Assembly: GCF_026107515.2 (NCBI RefSeq)
Contig: NZ_JAPCHW010000006.1
Location: 1 to 64,000 of the forward strand
Origin: Glutamicibacter sp. MNS18
GTDB lineage: Bacteria > Actinomycetota > Actinomycetes > Actinomycetales > Micrococcaceae
Direction: 5' to 3'
DNA length: 64,000 bases
Shown here piece by piece: positions 25,379-33,929 of the stretch. A program made the position numbers and the translations under genes. The notes under the pieces are model-generated. The model was given only the letters and a program-made list of their open reading frames with translations. It did not search any database and had not been told where the DNA came from. Position 1 is the stretch's first letter; each line of letters starts with the position of its first letter.

Positions 25379-26194
25379 ATGCCCGAAGGAGACTCCGTCT
25401 ACCGGCTCGCCCGGCGCTTGCACTCGGCCCTGGCGGGAGCGGACCTGACACGCACCGAATTCCGGGTGCCCCAACTGGCCGGCACCGACCTATCCGGCTG
25501 CCGGGTAATCCAGGTCGTGGCCCGGGGCAAGCACCTGCTGATCCGCCTCAAGGCCGACCGGCCGGATATATCCGGCCAGCTATCCCTGCATTCGCATCTG
25601 ATGATGGAGGGGCGGTGGGACCTGTATGCACCGGGCCAGCGCTGGAAACGTCCGGCCCATACCGCCCGAATGGTTCTTGAAACGGCCACCATGGTGGCCG
25701 TGGCCTTCGAGATCCAGCAGCTGAGGTTGCTTCCCACCGACCAGGAACACGAAGTGGTCGGGCATCTCGGGCCGGATCTGCTGGGCCCCGACTGGGATGC
25801 ACATCTGGCCACCGGGAACCTGTTGCGTGAACCGCAACGGCCCCTGGGCACGGCGCTGCTGGACCAGCGGCTGCTGGCCGGTGTCGGTAATATCTACCGC
25901 TGCGAGATACTCTTCCTGGCCAGGCTCCATCCCGAAACCCCATGTGCCCAGGTCGAGAACCTGGACACGGTGGTGAGCCTGGCACACCGGCTGTTGCAGC
26001 TCAACAAGGACCGCACCCGCCGGGTCACCACCGGCCTGGCACACAGCCGCGAACCGTTTTGGGTTTACGGACGCACCGGCAAACCCTGCCTGCGTTGTTC
26101 CACCCCGATTCGGCAGATCGCCCTGGGCGACGATTTCGGGGCCACCGAAAGAGACTGCTATTACTGCCCGGCCTGCCAGAAGCTGGAAGAATAG
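25379..26194 (+). CDS. nei: Endonuclease VIII-type DNA glycosylase/AP lyase
   Basis: 271 residues of the Fpg/Nei family. The start at 25379 yields MPEGDSVYRLARRL, exposing the catalytic Pro2 and Glu3 as in Nei; CAGGAGG lies 4 nt upstream. Lys in GKHLLIRL, the H2TH region (LLDQRLLAGVGNIYRCEILF) and a C-terminal zinc finger with four Cys (CLRC...CYYCPAC) complete the fold. It removes oxidised pyrimidines and cuts the abasic site. Placement after lhr suggests a repair cluster. Confidence 0.92.
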   Translation: MPEGDSVYRLARRLHSALAGADLTRTEFRVPQLAGTDLSGCRVIQVVARGKHLLIRLKADRPDISGQLSLHSHLMMEGRWDLYAPGQRWKRPAHTARMVLETATMVAVAFEIQQLRLLPTDQEHEVVGHLGPDLLGPDWDAHLATGNLLREPQRPLGTALLDQRLLAGVGNIYRCEILFLARLHPETPCAQVENLDTVVSLAHRLLQLNKDRTRRVTTGLAHSREPFWVYGRTGKPCLRCSTPIRQIALGDDFGATERDCYYCPACQKLEE

Positions 26195-26199
26195 CCCCT

Positions 26200-27219
26200 A
26201 TGGCAATGCTCTCCCCCCTCCCGGTCCGCAACGGCGTGAACGCCACCCGTTTGCGGCTGCCCGGTACCGGCCCCTGGCCCACCGTGGCGGCCTACCTGCT
26301 CGAACGCTTCGGCCATGTGGACCCCGAGGGGATCCTGCGCCGCTTCGAGCAACAGGAGATCGTGGGCCTGGCCGGGCAGCCGCTGCACGCCGGTACCCCG
26401 CTGGGTGAGCACGAGTTCATCTGGTACTACCGCTCGCTGCCAACCGAAACCCGGATCCCGTTCGAGGCCAGGATCCTGCACCAGGATGATCATCTGGTTG
26501 TCGTGGACAAACCGCACTTCCTTCCTACCACACCCGGCGGGAAGTTCATCCAGGAATCCGCACTGGTCCGGCTGCGCAACCACACCGGGATCGATGATCT
26601 GGTTCCCATGCACCGGCTGGATCGCGCGACCGCCGGAGTCATCCTCTTCGCCGCAAACCCCGCCACGCGTGGCGCCTACCAGACCCTCTTCGAACGCCGG
26701 GAAATCCGCAAGAGCTACCAGGCGGTGGTCGCCTTGGAACCCGGCGCAGGGTTGGAAACCGGCAAGGTGCTCGCCGCCGGAGATGTGATCGCCGAGCACG
26801 ACAGCCAAGAATTGGAAGAGCTGCTGGAGCGGCTTCCCATGGACTTTGAAAACCGCATGAGCAAGGTCAAGGGACAGCTGCGTTCGGTGGTCGAGGAAGG
26901 ACCGGCCAATGCCCGCACCCATATCCGCTTGGCGGCCCGGGGGCGGAGCACCGGGTACTTCAAGGGACTGGACGTGGCACTGCTGGATCTCGACCCGCTG
27001 ACCGGAAAAACCCATCAATTGCGGGTACATCTGGCCTCCCTGGGCCTGGGAATCATCAATGACGCGTTCTACCCGCGGCTCTGGGACCTGGCTCCGGACG
27101 ACTATGCCCGGCCACTTCAACTACTGGCCACATCGATCGCCTTCACCGACCCGCTGACCGGTTCCGAACGCCGTTTCACCTCCGAATTGACCCTCTCGGA
27201 AAGCCCCCGCGGAGCCTGA
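26200..27219 (+). CDS. RluA-family rRNA/tRNA pseudouridine synthase
   Basis: 339 residues. The catalytic motif PMHRLDRATAGVILFA contains the Asp nucleophile; the preceding LVVVDKPHFLPTTPGGKF and the later GKTHQLRVHLASLGLGI are RluA hallmarks. An N-terminal region of about 90 residues replaces a canonical S4 domain. It starts 5 bp after the nei stop, so co-transcription is likely. The target RNA position cannot be told from sequence. ATG 26206 is a near alternative start. Confidence 0.88.
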   Translation: MAMLSPLPVRNGVNATRLRLPGTGPWPTVAAYLLERFGHVDPEGILRRFEQQEIVGLAGQPLHAGTPLGEHEFIWYYRSLPTETRIPFEARILHQDDHLVVVDKPHFLPTTPGGKFIQESALVRLRNHTGIDDLVPMHRLDRATAGVILFAANPATRGAYQTLFERREIRKSYQAVVALEPGAGLETGKVLAAGDVIAEHDSQELEELLERLPMDFENRMSKVKGQLRSVVEEGPANARTHIRLAARGRSTGYFKGLDVALLDLDPLTGKTHQLRVHLASLGLGIINDAFYPRLWDLAPDDYARPLQLLATSIAFTDPLTGSERRFTSELTLSESPRGA

Positions 27220-27318
27220 AACCGACTCTGGCCAAGCTCCCCATTTGTTCCTAGTCTTTAACAAACCCCTGGCGGACGACTGGGCACGGTGCAACCGGGC
27301 CGGAATAGATGGTGAACG

Positions 27319-28218
27319 ATGACCTCGGACAGCGATCGACAGCGACTGCAGTCTCTGGTGGATTCCGCGCAGCACGCCATCGCTCAGAAGGCATCTGCCA
27401 GCCCACTGGAGTTACCGTACACACCACCGGATCACCGCCCGAGTCCCGAGATCGAGACGTTGGATTGGCTCCGTGCCGGGATCTTCGCCCTGGCCGCGGC
27501 GTTGTTGATGGTCACGGTGCTGGCGTTTACCTCCAACGGCACCTGGCGCCCGGCTGCGGACCTGCTCAGCGTTTCACGCATCCAGTCCTACGCCTGGCCG
27601 GTCATTTCGATCTTCCTGCTGCTCAGCTCGTTGTTCGCGCTGCTCCCACAACAAGTTTCCGCGCGTCGGCAGAGGGCTGTGAGCATCTATCCGAGCATCA
27701 TGGCCGCAACCATGGGCTGCGCACTCACCTTCTCCGCTTCCTTCCTGCCCTGGGCGGCCGTCGTCCTGGCGGCTATCAGCTGCATTGCCGGCTTCCTGGG
27801 CATTCGGGAACTGAACCGTCACACCGCCCGCAACACCCTTGAACGATTGCTCACCGATGCCCCGCTGAGCCTGTGCACCGGGTTCTCGCTGGTCTTCACG
27901 GCACAACTGTTCTTCGCGGCAGCCGAATGGAATGGGCAGACGCATGCCGCCAAGGCGCTGCTGGCCTTGCTGGCACTGGCCGTCATGGCCTCGGTGGCGG
28001 CGCATTCCGAGCGGGGCCGCCATGCTCTGGCACTGGGATTCGTGGCCGGAACCCTCGCGGTTGCCCTGGCCCAATGGCTTGACGGGGCGGGTCCCTGGTG
28101 GTTGTCGATTGCCAGTGTCCTGTGCGGATTGGTTGTGGTGGTGGCCGCGGAAAACCGCCGCCACCAGATCACCCATGCCGAACACCGTATCGCCCGGGGC
28201 ATGCCGGTCGATTCCTAG
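27319..28218 (+). CDS. Multi-spanning membrane protein of unknown function
   Basis: 299 residues. About 50 polar N-terminal residues are followed by roughly eight or nine hydrophobic segments, starting at GIFALAAALLMVTVLAF and ending before the basic tail ENRRHQITHAEHR. No transporter or enzyme motif is recognised. It stands as a single gene with a convergent SDR gene 6 bp past its end. I can say only that it is a polytopic membrane protein. Confidence 0.7.
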   Translation: MTSDSDRQRLQSLVDSAQHAIAQKASASPLELPYTPPDHRPSPEIETLDWLRAGIFALAAALLMVTVLAFTSNGTWRPAADLLSVSRIQSYAWPVISIFLLLSSLFALLPQQVSARRQRAVSIYPSIMAATMGCALTFSASFLPWAAVVLAAISCIAGFLGIRELNRHTARNTLERLLTDAPLSLCTGFSLVFTAQLFFAAAEWNGQTHAAKALLALLALAVMASVAAHSERGRHALALGFVAGTLAVALAQWLDGAGPWWLSIASVLCGLVVVVAAENRRHQITHAEHRIARGMPVDS

Positions 28219-28224
28219 CGCATC

Positions 28225-29001
28225 CTATTTCGGTGCCATCCGGATCGCCCCATCCAGCCGGATGGTTTCGCCATTAAGCATGGCATTCTGCACGATATGT
28301 TGGACCAGAGCCGCGTACTCGCCGGGCTGGCCCAGACGCGAGGGATGTGGAACCTGCGCGCCCAAGGAATCCTGTGCGGCCTGCGGCAGGCCGGACATCA
28401 TGGGGGTGTGGAAAATCCCCGGGGCAATGGTCATCACCCTGATCTGGTAGCGCGCCAGTTCCCGGGCCAAGGGCAGGGTCATGGCGGCTACCGCACCCTT
28501 GGAAGCGGCGTAGGCCGGCTGCCCGATCTGGCCGTCGAAGGCCGCAACCGAGGCGGTGTTGATGATGACACCGCGTTCACCGGTGCCGCCGAGGCCTTCC
28601 AGGGAATCGGTCCGGCTCATGGCCTCGGCAGCCAGTCTGATCACGTTGAAGGTGCCGTTGACGTTGATCTCCAGCACCTTGGCAAAGCGCTCCAACGGCA
28701 ACACCCCGTCGCGTCCGAGCACCTTGCCTGGAGTGGCTACACCGGCGCAGTTGACCACGATCCGCAGCGGCCCGAGTGCCTCCGCCGCATCCACCGCCCG
28801 TTGCACCTGGGCCGGGTCGGTGACATCAGCCGGGGCATAGTGCACCTGCTGGCTGATGTCGGCAGCCAGGTCGGCCCCCTGCTCATGGGGCAGGTCGACC
28901 ACCACCACCCTCGCGCCGGCCTCGGCCAGTGTCTGGGCCGTGGCCCGGCCCAGACCGGAGAGACCTCCGGTCACCAGCGCGACCGCATCCTTGATCTGCA
29001 T
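28225..29001 (-). CDS. SDR, 3-hydroxyacyl-CoA dehydrogenase type 2-like
   Basis: 258 residues. The TGGLSGLG cofactor motif, [12 protein letters not shown], and catalytic Ser/Tyr/Lys ([22 protein letters not shown]) are intact. The AFDGQIGQ and PGIFHTPMM segments are typical of HSD17B10-like type-2 3-hydroxyacyl-CoA dehydrogenases, which oxidise short- or branched-chain 3-hydroxyacyl-CoA with NAD+. It is monocistronic, so the pathway (isoleucine or short-chain fatty acid degradation) is a family-based inference. Confidence 0.85.
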   Translation of the reverse strand: MQIKDAVALVTGGLSGLGRATAQTLAEAGARVVVVDLPHEQGADLAADISQQVHYAPADVTDPAQVQRAVDAAEALGPLRIVVNCAGVATPGKVLGRDGVLPLERFAKVLEINVNGTFNVIRLAAEAMSRTDSLEGLGGTGERGVIINTASVAAFDGQIGQPAYAASKGAVAAMTLPLARELARYQIRVMTIAPGIFHTPMMSGLPQAAQDSLGAQVPHPSRLGQPGEYAALVQHIVQNAMLNGETIRLDGAIRMAPK

Positions 29002-29124
29002 CTGATTCCCCTCATTCGCCGTGCACTCGGCTTTCGGTTAACGATTCCTTACCGAAAACGGTTGTGGGTTCAGCCTAGTTCGGCCGTAGCGCTTTTTGAA
29101 GGGGTAGCAGGTAACAGTCTGCAG

Positions 29125-30600
29125 CTAGCGGGAGTTCGCCGGTTGCTCCACCTCGGAGTCCGCAGTCTGCTTCCCGCCGAGCAGGAATCCGATGACGGTC
29201 ACGCCGATCCCGCAGACCACACCCACGATGAACCCGGCGGAGAATCCCTGCACGGTGGCGTTCAGCGCATCGGTGCCGGCGGCCATCTTGGCTGCGGTGC
29301 TGGCAGCCACCACACCCACGACCGTGGCCGTGCCCATGGCCCCACCCAGCTGCTGCAGGGTGGAGAGCACGGCCGAACCGTGCGAGTGCAGGTGATGCGG
29401 CAGCGGGTTCAGCGCGGTAGTGAATGCCGGAGTGAAGATCAATGACATACCCACACTCATCACCAGGTGCATCACAACCAGCAGCCAGATAGGTGTGGTG
29501 GCGTCCAGGACCAGCGCGTAGCCCACCAGGACCACGGTCAGGATCAGCCCGCCGGGGACCAACAGCGGTCGTGCACCGACCTTGTCATACAGGCGTCCGA
29601 CGAAGGGCGCGAGCAGGCCCATCAACAGCCCACCGGGCAACATGATCAAGCCCGTGGCCAGCGTGTCGATGCCCAGCACCATGGAGAAGAACATCGGCAA
29701 CAGGATGATCACGCCGAACAACGACACCATGGCCAGCACCATCAACAGCAGCGCCAGGGTGAAGGGACGGTAGGTGAAAGGACGCAGATCCAGCAGTGCC
29801 CTGTCCTCACGTTGCAGACGTGCCTGCAGCAGAGTGAAGCTGACCAGGCAAATCAGTGCGATCCCCAGGACAACCCCGCTAACCAGGTCCAACCCGGCGG
29901 CCGACAACCGGCTCAAACCGAACACCAGACCGCCGAAGCCCGGCAGGGCCAGCATCAGGGAGGGAACCGACAGCGGGGCCTTGGAGGCCCCCGGGGAGTT
30001 ATCCAGCCGCGGGGTGCCGATGACCAGGGCCAGGATCGCCACCGGCAGCACCGCAATGAACATGAAGTGCCAGGACAGGTACTGCAGGATCACCCCGGAC
30101 AGCGTGGGACCAACCGCCGGCGCCACCGAGATCACGATCGACACATTGCCCATCAATACCCCGCGCCGTTCGGCCGGCACCAGGTCCAGGATGGTGGTCA
30201 TCAGCAACGGCATCATGATCGCGGTGCCCGAGGCCTGGATGACCCGGGCGATCAGCAACACGGTGAATCCCGGGGACACCGCAGCCAGCGCGGTGCCGAT
30301 GGTGAACAGCCCCATGGCCAGCACGAAGGCCTGCCGGGTGCTCAGTTTTTGCAACAGGAAACCGGTCGTGGGGATCACCACCGCCATAGTAAGCATGAAG
30401 ATGGTGGTCAACCACTGGATGGTGTCCTGGGTGACTTGGAACTGCTCCATCAGCACCGGCAGCGCCACGTTCATGATGGTTTCGTTCAGGATGACCACGA
30501 AGGCCGAGACGATCAGCACCGCAATCGTCATAAAGTCCTTGGCGCTCAGGCGCTCTGTGGAAGTGGTCAAGACAGTCCCCGGTCTGGTTGTAAGAAGCAT
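29125..30600 (-). CDS. DHA2-family MFS multidrug efflux transporter
   Basis: 491 residues with about 14 hydrophobic segments, the EmrB/QacA (DHA2) layout. The family signature LNETIMNVALPVLMEQF lies in the first helix, followed by WLTTIFMLTMAVVIPTTGFL and the motif C-like GPTLSGVILQYLSWHFMF. It likely exports cationic drugs or dyes by proton antiport. No adjacent regulator is seen. The extreme N-terminus is uncertain: in-frame codons shortly after 30600 could also start the protein. Confidence 0.9.
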   Translation of the reverse strand: MLLTTRPGTVLTTSTERLSAKDFMTIAVLIVSAFVVILNETIMNVALPVLMEQFQVTQDTIQWLTTIFMLTMAVVIPTTGFLLQKLSTRQAFVLAMGLFTIGTALAAVSPGFTVLLIARVIQASGTAIMMPLLMTTILDLVPAERRGVLMGNVSIVISVAPAVGPTLSGVILQYLSWHFMFIAVLPVAILALVIGTPRLDNSPGASKAPLSVPSLMLALPGFGGLVFGLSRLSAAGLDLVSGVVLGIALICLVSFTLLQARLQREDRALLDLRPFTYRPFTLALLLMVLAMVSLFGVIILLPMFFSMVLGIDTLATGLIMLPGGLLMGLLAPFVGRLYDKVGARPLLVPGGLILTVVLVGYALVLDATTPIWLLVVMHLVMSVGMSLIFTPAFTTALNPLPHHLHSHGSAVLSTLQQLGGAMGTATVVGVVAASTAAKMAAGTDALNATVQGFSAGFIVGVVCGIGVTVIGFLLGGKQTADSEVEQPANSR

Positions 30601-30758
30601 GCGGCGGGCGGAATACCCGAAAAGTGATTGAACAAGCCCAATTAGTTTACCGGTGACAACTACTACTGGCTACCCCCGACTGCCACCGGGAATGGTGAAT
30701 TGCGCAACACAGCCTGAACTTGTTCCGCAATCCGAGGACAGTGGTAGAAGATGGAGAC

Positions 30759-31298
30759 ATGAATGTGCGCACACCTGACCCTTATCCGGGATGGCTGAGT
30801 GAAGAGGACCTTCACGAAGCCCGTCAACGCCTTCCAATGCTGTATGTCGAGGCGATTCCCGTACGCCTTGACCCGCTGGGATACGTCAACGAGGTGGGGC
30901 TGCTGTTGACCGCCGACGGCGAGGGCCGGATGCGCCGCACCTTCGTCTCCGGCCGCGTCATGTACCGCGAGACCATCCGCGCCGCCTTGATCCGCCACAT
31001 CGAAAAGGACCTGGGGACCCTGGTACTGCCGCAGCTTCCACCCAGCCCGGCCCCGTTCACGGTGGCCGAGTACTTCCCCGCGCCCAGCGAAACCGGACTG
31101 ACCGACGACCGCCAACATGCGGTCGCGATGTGCTACATCGTGCCGGTGCGCGGCGAGTCCACCCCGCGCCAGGACGCCCTGGAACTGACGTGGCTTTCCC
31201 CGGCCGAGGCGCTCAGCTCCCAGATCCAGTCCGAGTTCGTCGGAGGCCGTGAGAACGTGTTGCGCCAGGCCATGGCCCACGTGGGCATCAACTTCTAG
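30759..31298 (+). CDS. NUDIX-fold protein with degenerate Nudix box (DUF4916-like)
   Basis: 179 residues from the ATG at 30759, which follows ATGGAGAC. The protein resembles the actinobacterial NUDIX-like DUF4916 group: PYPGWLSEEDL at the start and a Nudix-box-like segment GRVMYRETIRAALIRHIEKD. Compared with the consensus G-x5-E-x7-R-E-U-x-E-E-x-G-U, the G, E and R are kept but the RE becomes RH and the catalytic EE pair becomes KD. Hydrolase activity is therefore doubtful. Single gene between divergent MFS and convergent FUSC genes. Confidence 0.7.
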   Translation: MNVRTPDPYPGWLSEEDLHEARQRLPMLYVEAIPVRLDPLGYVNEVGLLLTADGEGRMRRTFVSGRVMYRETIRAALIRHIEKDLGTLVLPQLPPSPAPFTVAEYFPAPSETGLTDDRQHAVAMCYIVPVRGESTPRQDALELTWLSPAEALSSQIQSEFVGGRENVLRQAMAHVGINF

Positions 31299-31396
31299 TT
31301 CCTTGCCCCTGATCGTGGCGTCCCCGCTCACCAGGTATCTGGCGGGGGCGCTGCCCAGGCCGGCTCCCGAAGCGGCAGCAGGTTGGGGCCGGTATC

Positions 31397-32575
31397 CTAG
31401 GCCGTCCGGGTGCCGCGTATCCGCAACAGCAGCCGGCCGAACAGGCTGCCACCGATCACGCCGAGGATACCCACGGCCGAACCGATCAGGGTCTCCACGA
31501 TCCGGTCGTACATCACCGCGGTCGACAAACCGGAGACGAGCGAGACCCCGATCAAGGCCAGCGGGGTGACGAAGATCTGGGCCAGGAAGTAGTTGCGGAT
31601 CACCAGCATCTCGGTCATGAACTGGAGCAGCCCGATGCAGACCACCAGCACCAGCACCGGTGGGTTGGCCAGCACCAACGCTGCCATCAGGAGCATCCCC
31701 ACCAGGGTGCCCAGAACTCGGTGCACGCCACGACGGACCCGCATCCGGGTGGTGTGACCCACCAACGGGACGACCGCGGCGACCATGGCCCAGTAGTTGT
31801 GCCCGGCATCCAGCCGGCTGCCGACCGTGTTGGCCAATGCCCCGGCGGCACCCGCGGTCAGCACGTAAAAAAGGCCTTCCCACCAGATCGCGCTCTTCAC
31901 GTTTCCGGATAGTGGAGGCAAAGCGGTGCGCTGCCAGACATTCGCCCATTGGCCGATCGCCCCACTGGCCCCGACGACGATTTGGAACACGATCGTGGCG
32001 GCGGCGGCCAGCAGCGCCTGCCCGGCCGGAGCAGGCTCGGCAATGGAGGCTATCGCGGCAAAGGCGAAGATATGGAACAGCGAGCCGGCCGGACGCAGCC
32101 GCAGGAACCCGGCGGCCACCGAGCAGGCCCCGGCCACCAGGGTGGTCGCCCCAACCAACTGCCAGGACTTCAGTTCGGGATCATCGTGGTTGATCCACCA
32201 ATGCGAGGCGAGCAATGCCAAGGCGATCACCGCGAAGAACAGGGCACCGGAACGCAGCTGCATGCGCAGGCGGTTCCAGTAGCCGTCCACCCGGCCATAG
32301 ACCCCGGTGAAGGCTCCGAAGACCACGAAGACCATCAGGTCCAGGCGATTGATTGCCAGCAACAGGATCAGTGGCGCGAAGATGCCGATGCCGGTACGCA
32401 ACCCGACCCAGTGGTCCTTGCGGGCCGGCCCCAGCGTGATCAACGATTTAAGGGCCCCACCCGGTCCTGACTGCTTCAAGCTCTGCCCACTTCCCTGCTG
32501 CACTTGGCCTTTGATCCCATCTTTCCATTGTGGCTTTCCCCCGGGTCCGAATCCCGGTTTGATCCCACCGGCCAC
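31397..32575 (-). CDS. FUSC-family (fusaric-acid resistance-like) membrane protein
   Basis: 392 residues. A Gly/Lys/Gln-rich soluble head (about 45 residues) precedes two blocks of hydrophobic helices, the arrangement of FUSC/aromatic acid exporter proteins: first block around LRTGIGIFAPLILLLAINRLD to GQALLAAAATIVFQIVVG, second block YWAMVAAVVPLVGHTTRMRVRRGVHRVLGTLVG (the RG-x-HR-x-GT motif is family-typical). It probably exports an aromatic or weak organic acid. It is divergent from tgt, with only 41 bp between starts. Confidence 0.82.
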   Translation of the reverse strand: MAGGIKPGFGPGGKPQWKDGIKGQVQQGSGQSLKQSGPGGALKSLITLGPARKDHWVGLRTGIGIFAPLILLLAINRLDLMVFVVFGAFTGVYGRVDGYWNRLRMQLRSGALFFAVIALALLASHWWINHDDPELKSWQLVGATTLVAGACSVAAGFLRLRPAGSLFHIFAFAAIASIAEPAPAGQALLAAAATIVFQIVVGASGAIGQWANVWQRTALPPLSGNVKSAIWWEGLFYVLTAGAAGALANTVGSRLDAGHNYWAMVAAVVPLVGHTTRMRVRRGVHRVLGTLVGMLLMAALVLANPPVLVLVVCIGLLQFMTEMLVIRNYFLAQIFVTPLALIGVSLVSGLSTAVMYDRIVETLIGSAVGILGVIGGSLFGRLLLRIRGTRTA

Positions 32576-32616
32576 CTGTCGTTTTCCTCACGGGCCCACC
32601 CATACGGCAAACTAGA

Positions 32617-33915
32617 GTGGTGCCCGAAAAGACTTTTGATCCCGCCACCGCCCATTCCCGCCAAGCCGAGTTCTCCTTCGAGGTCGGCACGCGCCTGACG
32701 GCGCAGGACGGCTCCGAGATGCTGGGCCGCACCGGCACCATCACCACCCCGCACGGTCAGGTGAAAACCCCGGCCTTCATTGCGGTGGGCACCAAGGCCA
32801 CCGTCAAGGCGCTGACCCCGGCACAGGTGGAGCGGCTCGGTGCGCAGGCGGTACTGGCCAATGCCTACCACCTGTACCTGCAGCCCGGCGCGGACATCCT
32901 GGACGAAGCCGGGGGCTTGGGCCGGTTCATGGGGTGGGACGGCCCGACCTTCACCGACTCCGGCGGCTTCCAGGTGATGAGCCTGGGCTCGGGTTTCAAG
33001 AAGGTCATCGACATGAAATCGGTGGACCAGTCCGGACCGGACGATGCGGTCGCCCCGGGCAAGGAGCGCATGGCCAATGTGGACGAGGACGGTGTCTGGT
33101 TCAAGTCCCATCTGGATGGCACCAAGCACCGCTTCACCCCGGAGGTCTCCATGGGGGTCCAGCACCAGATCGGCGCCGATGTCATGTTCGCCTTCGACGA
33201 ATTGACCACCCTGCAGAACTCGCGTGGCTACCAGGTCGAGTCCCTGGAGCGCACCCGGCGTTGGGCAATCCGCTGCATCGCCGAGCATTTCCGGCTGACC
33301 GACGAGCGCGCCGCCAAGCCTTACCAGGCATTGTTCGGGGTCATCCAGGGCGCCCAGTACGAGGATCTGCGTCGCAAGGCCTGCCAGGATCTGGGGTCGA
33401 TGGCCTTCGACGGTTTCGGCATCGGCGGGGCGTTGGAAAAGGAGAACCTGGGTACCATCGTTGGCTGGTGCTCGCAGGAACTGCCCGAAAACAAGCCCCG
33501 GCACCTGCTGGGCATTTCCGAACCCGACGACATTTTCACCGCCATCGAGAACGGCGCCGATACCTTCGACTGTGTCTCCCCTACCCGGGTGGCCCGGAAT
33601 TCGGCGTTCTACACCCCCAACGGGCGGTTCAACCTCTCCGGGGCACGCTACAAGCGCGACTTCACCCCGCTGGTCGAAGGCTGCGACTGCTACGCCTGCC
33701 TGCACTTCACCCGTGCCTATATCCACCATCTGTACAAGGCCAAGGAACTGCTCAGCCATACCCTGATCTCGATCCACAACGAGCACTTCACCGTGAACCT
33801 CGTGGAATCCGCCCGCCAGGCCATCGAGAACGGGACCTTCTTCGACTACAAGGAGAAGGTCATGAGCCGGTACTACGCGGGCAAACCGGATCCGCAGGGG
33901 AACCCGGCCGCCTAG
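32617..33915 (+). CDS. tgt: tRNA-guanine transglycosylase (queuosine insertion)
   Basis: 432 residues. Catalytic and binding motifs: FTDSGGFQVMSLG with the first active-site Asp, FAFDELTT, GIGGALEKEN, DCVSPTRVARN with the nucleophilic Asp, and a zinc site CDCYACLHFTRAYIHH. It swaps guanine-34 of Asp/Asn/His/Tyr tRNAs for a queuine precursor. The start is a GTG (32617; the next codon is also GTG). YhhQ, a queuosine-precursor transporter, is encoded nearby at 36240-36965; no preQ1 synthesis genes are in the window, so salvage is plausible. Confidence 0.95.
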   Translation: MVPEKTFDPATAHSRQAEFSFEVGTRLTAQDGSEMLGRTGTITTPHGQVKTPAFIAVGTKATVKALTPAQVERLGAQAVLANAYHLYLQPGADILDEAGGLGRFMGWDGPTFTDSGGFQVMSLGSGFKKVIDMKSVDQSGPDDAVAPGKERMANVDEDGVWFKSHLDGTKHRFTPEVSMGVQHQIGADVMFAFDELTTLQNSRGYQVESLERTRRWAIRCIAEHFRLTDERAAKPYQALFGVIQGAQYEDLRRKACQDLGSMAFDGFGIGGALEKENLGTIVGWCSQELPENKPRHLLGISEPDDIFTAIENGADTFDCVSPTRVARNSAFYTPNGRFNLSGARYKRDFTPLVEGCDCYACLHFTRAYIHHLYKAKELLSHTLISIHNEHFTVNLVESARQAIENGTFFDYKEKVMSRYYAGKPDPQGNPAA

Positions 33916-33929
33916 TCGGGCTGCCGGGT

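Noticed and set aside
31321-31347. Terminator between the NUDIX and FUSC genes
   Set aside because: A CCCCGC/GCGGGG pair exists but has only six pairs, a wide loop and no T-run.
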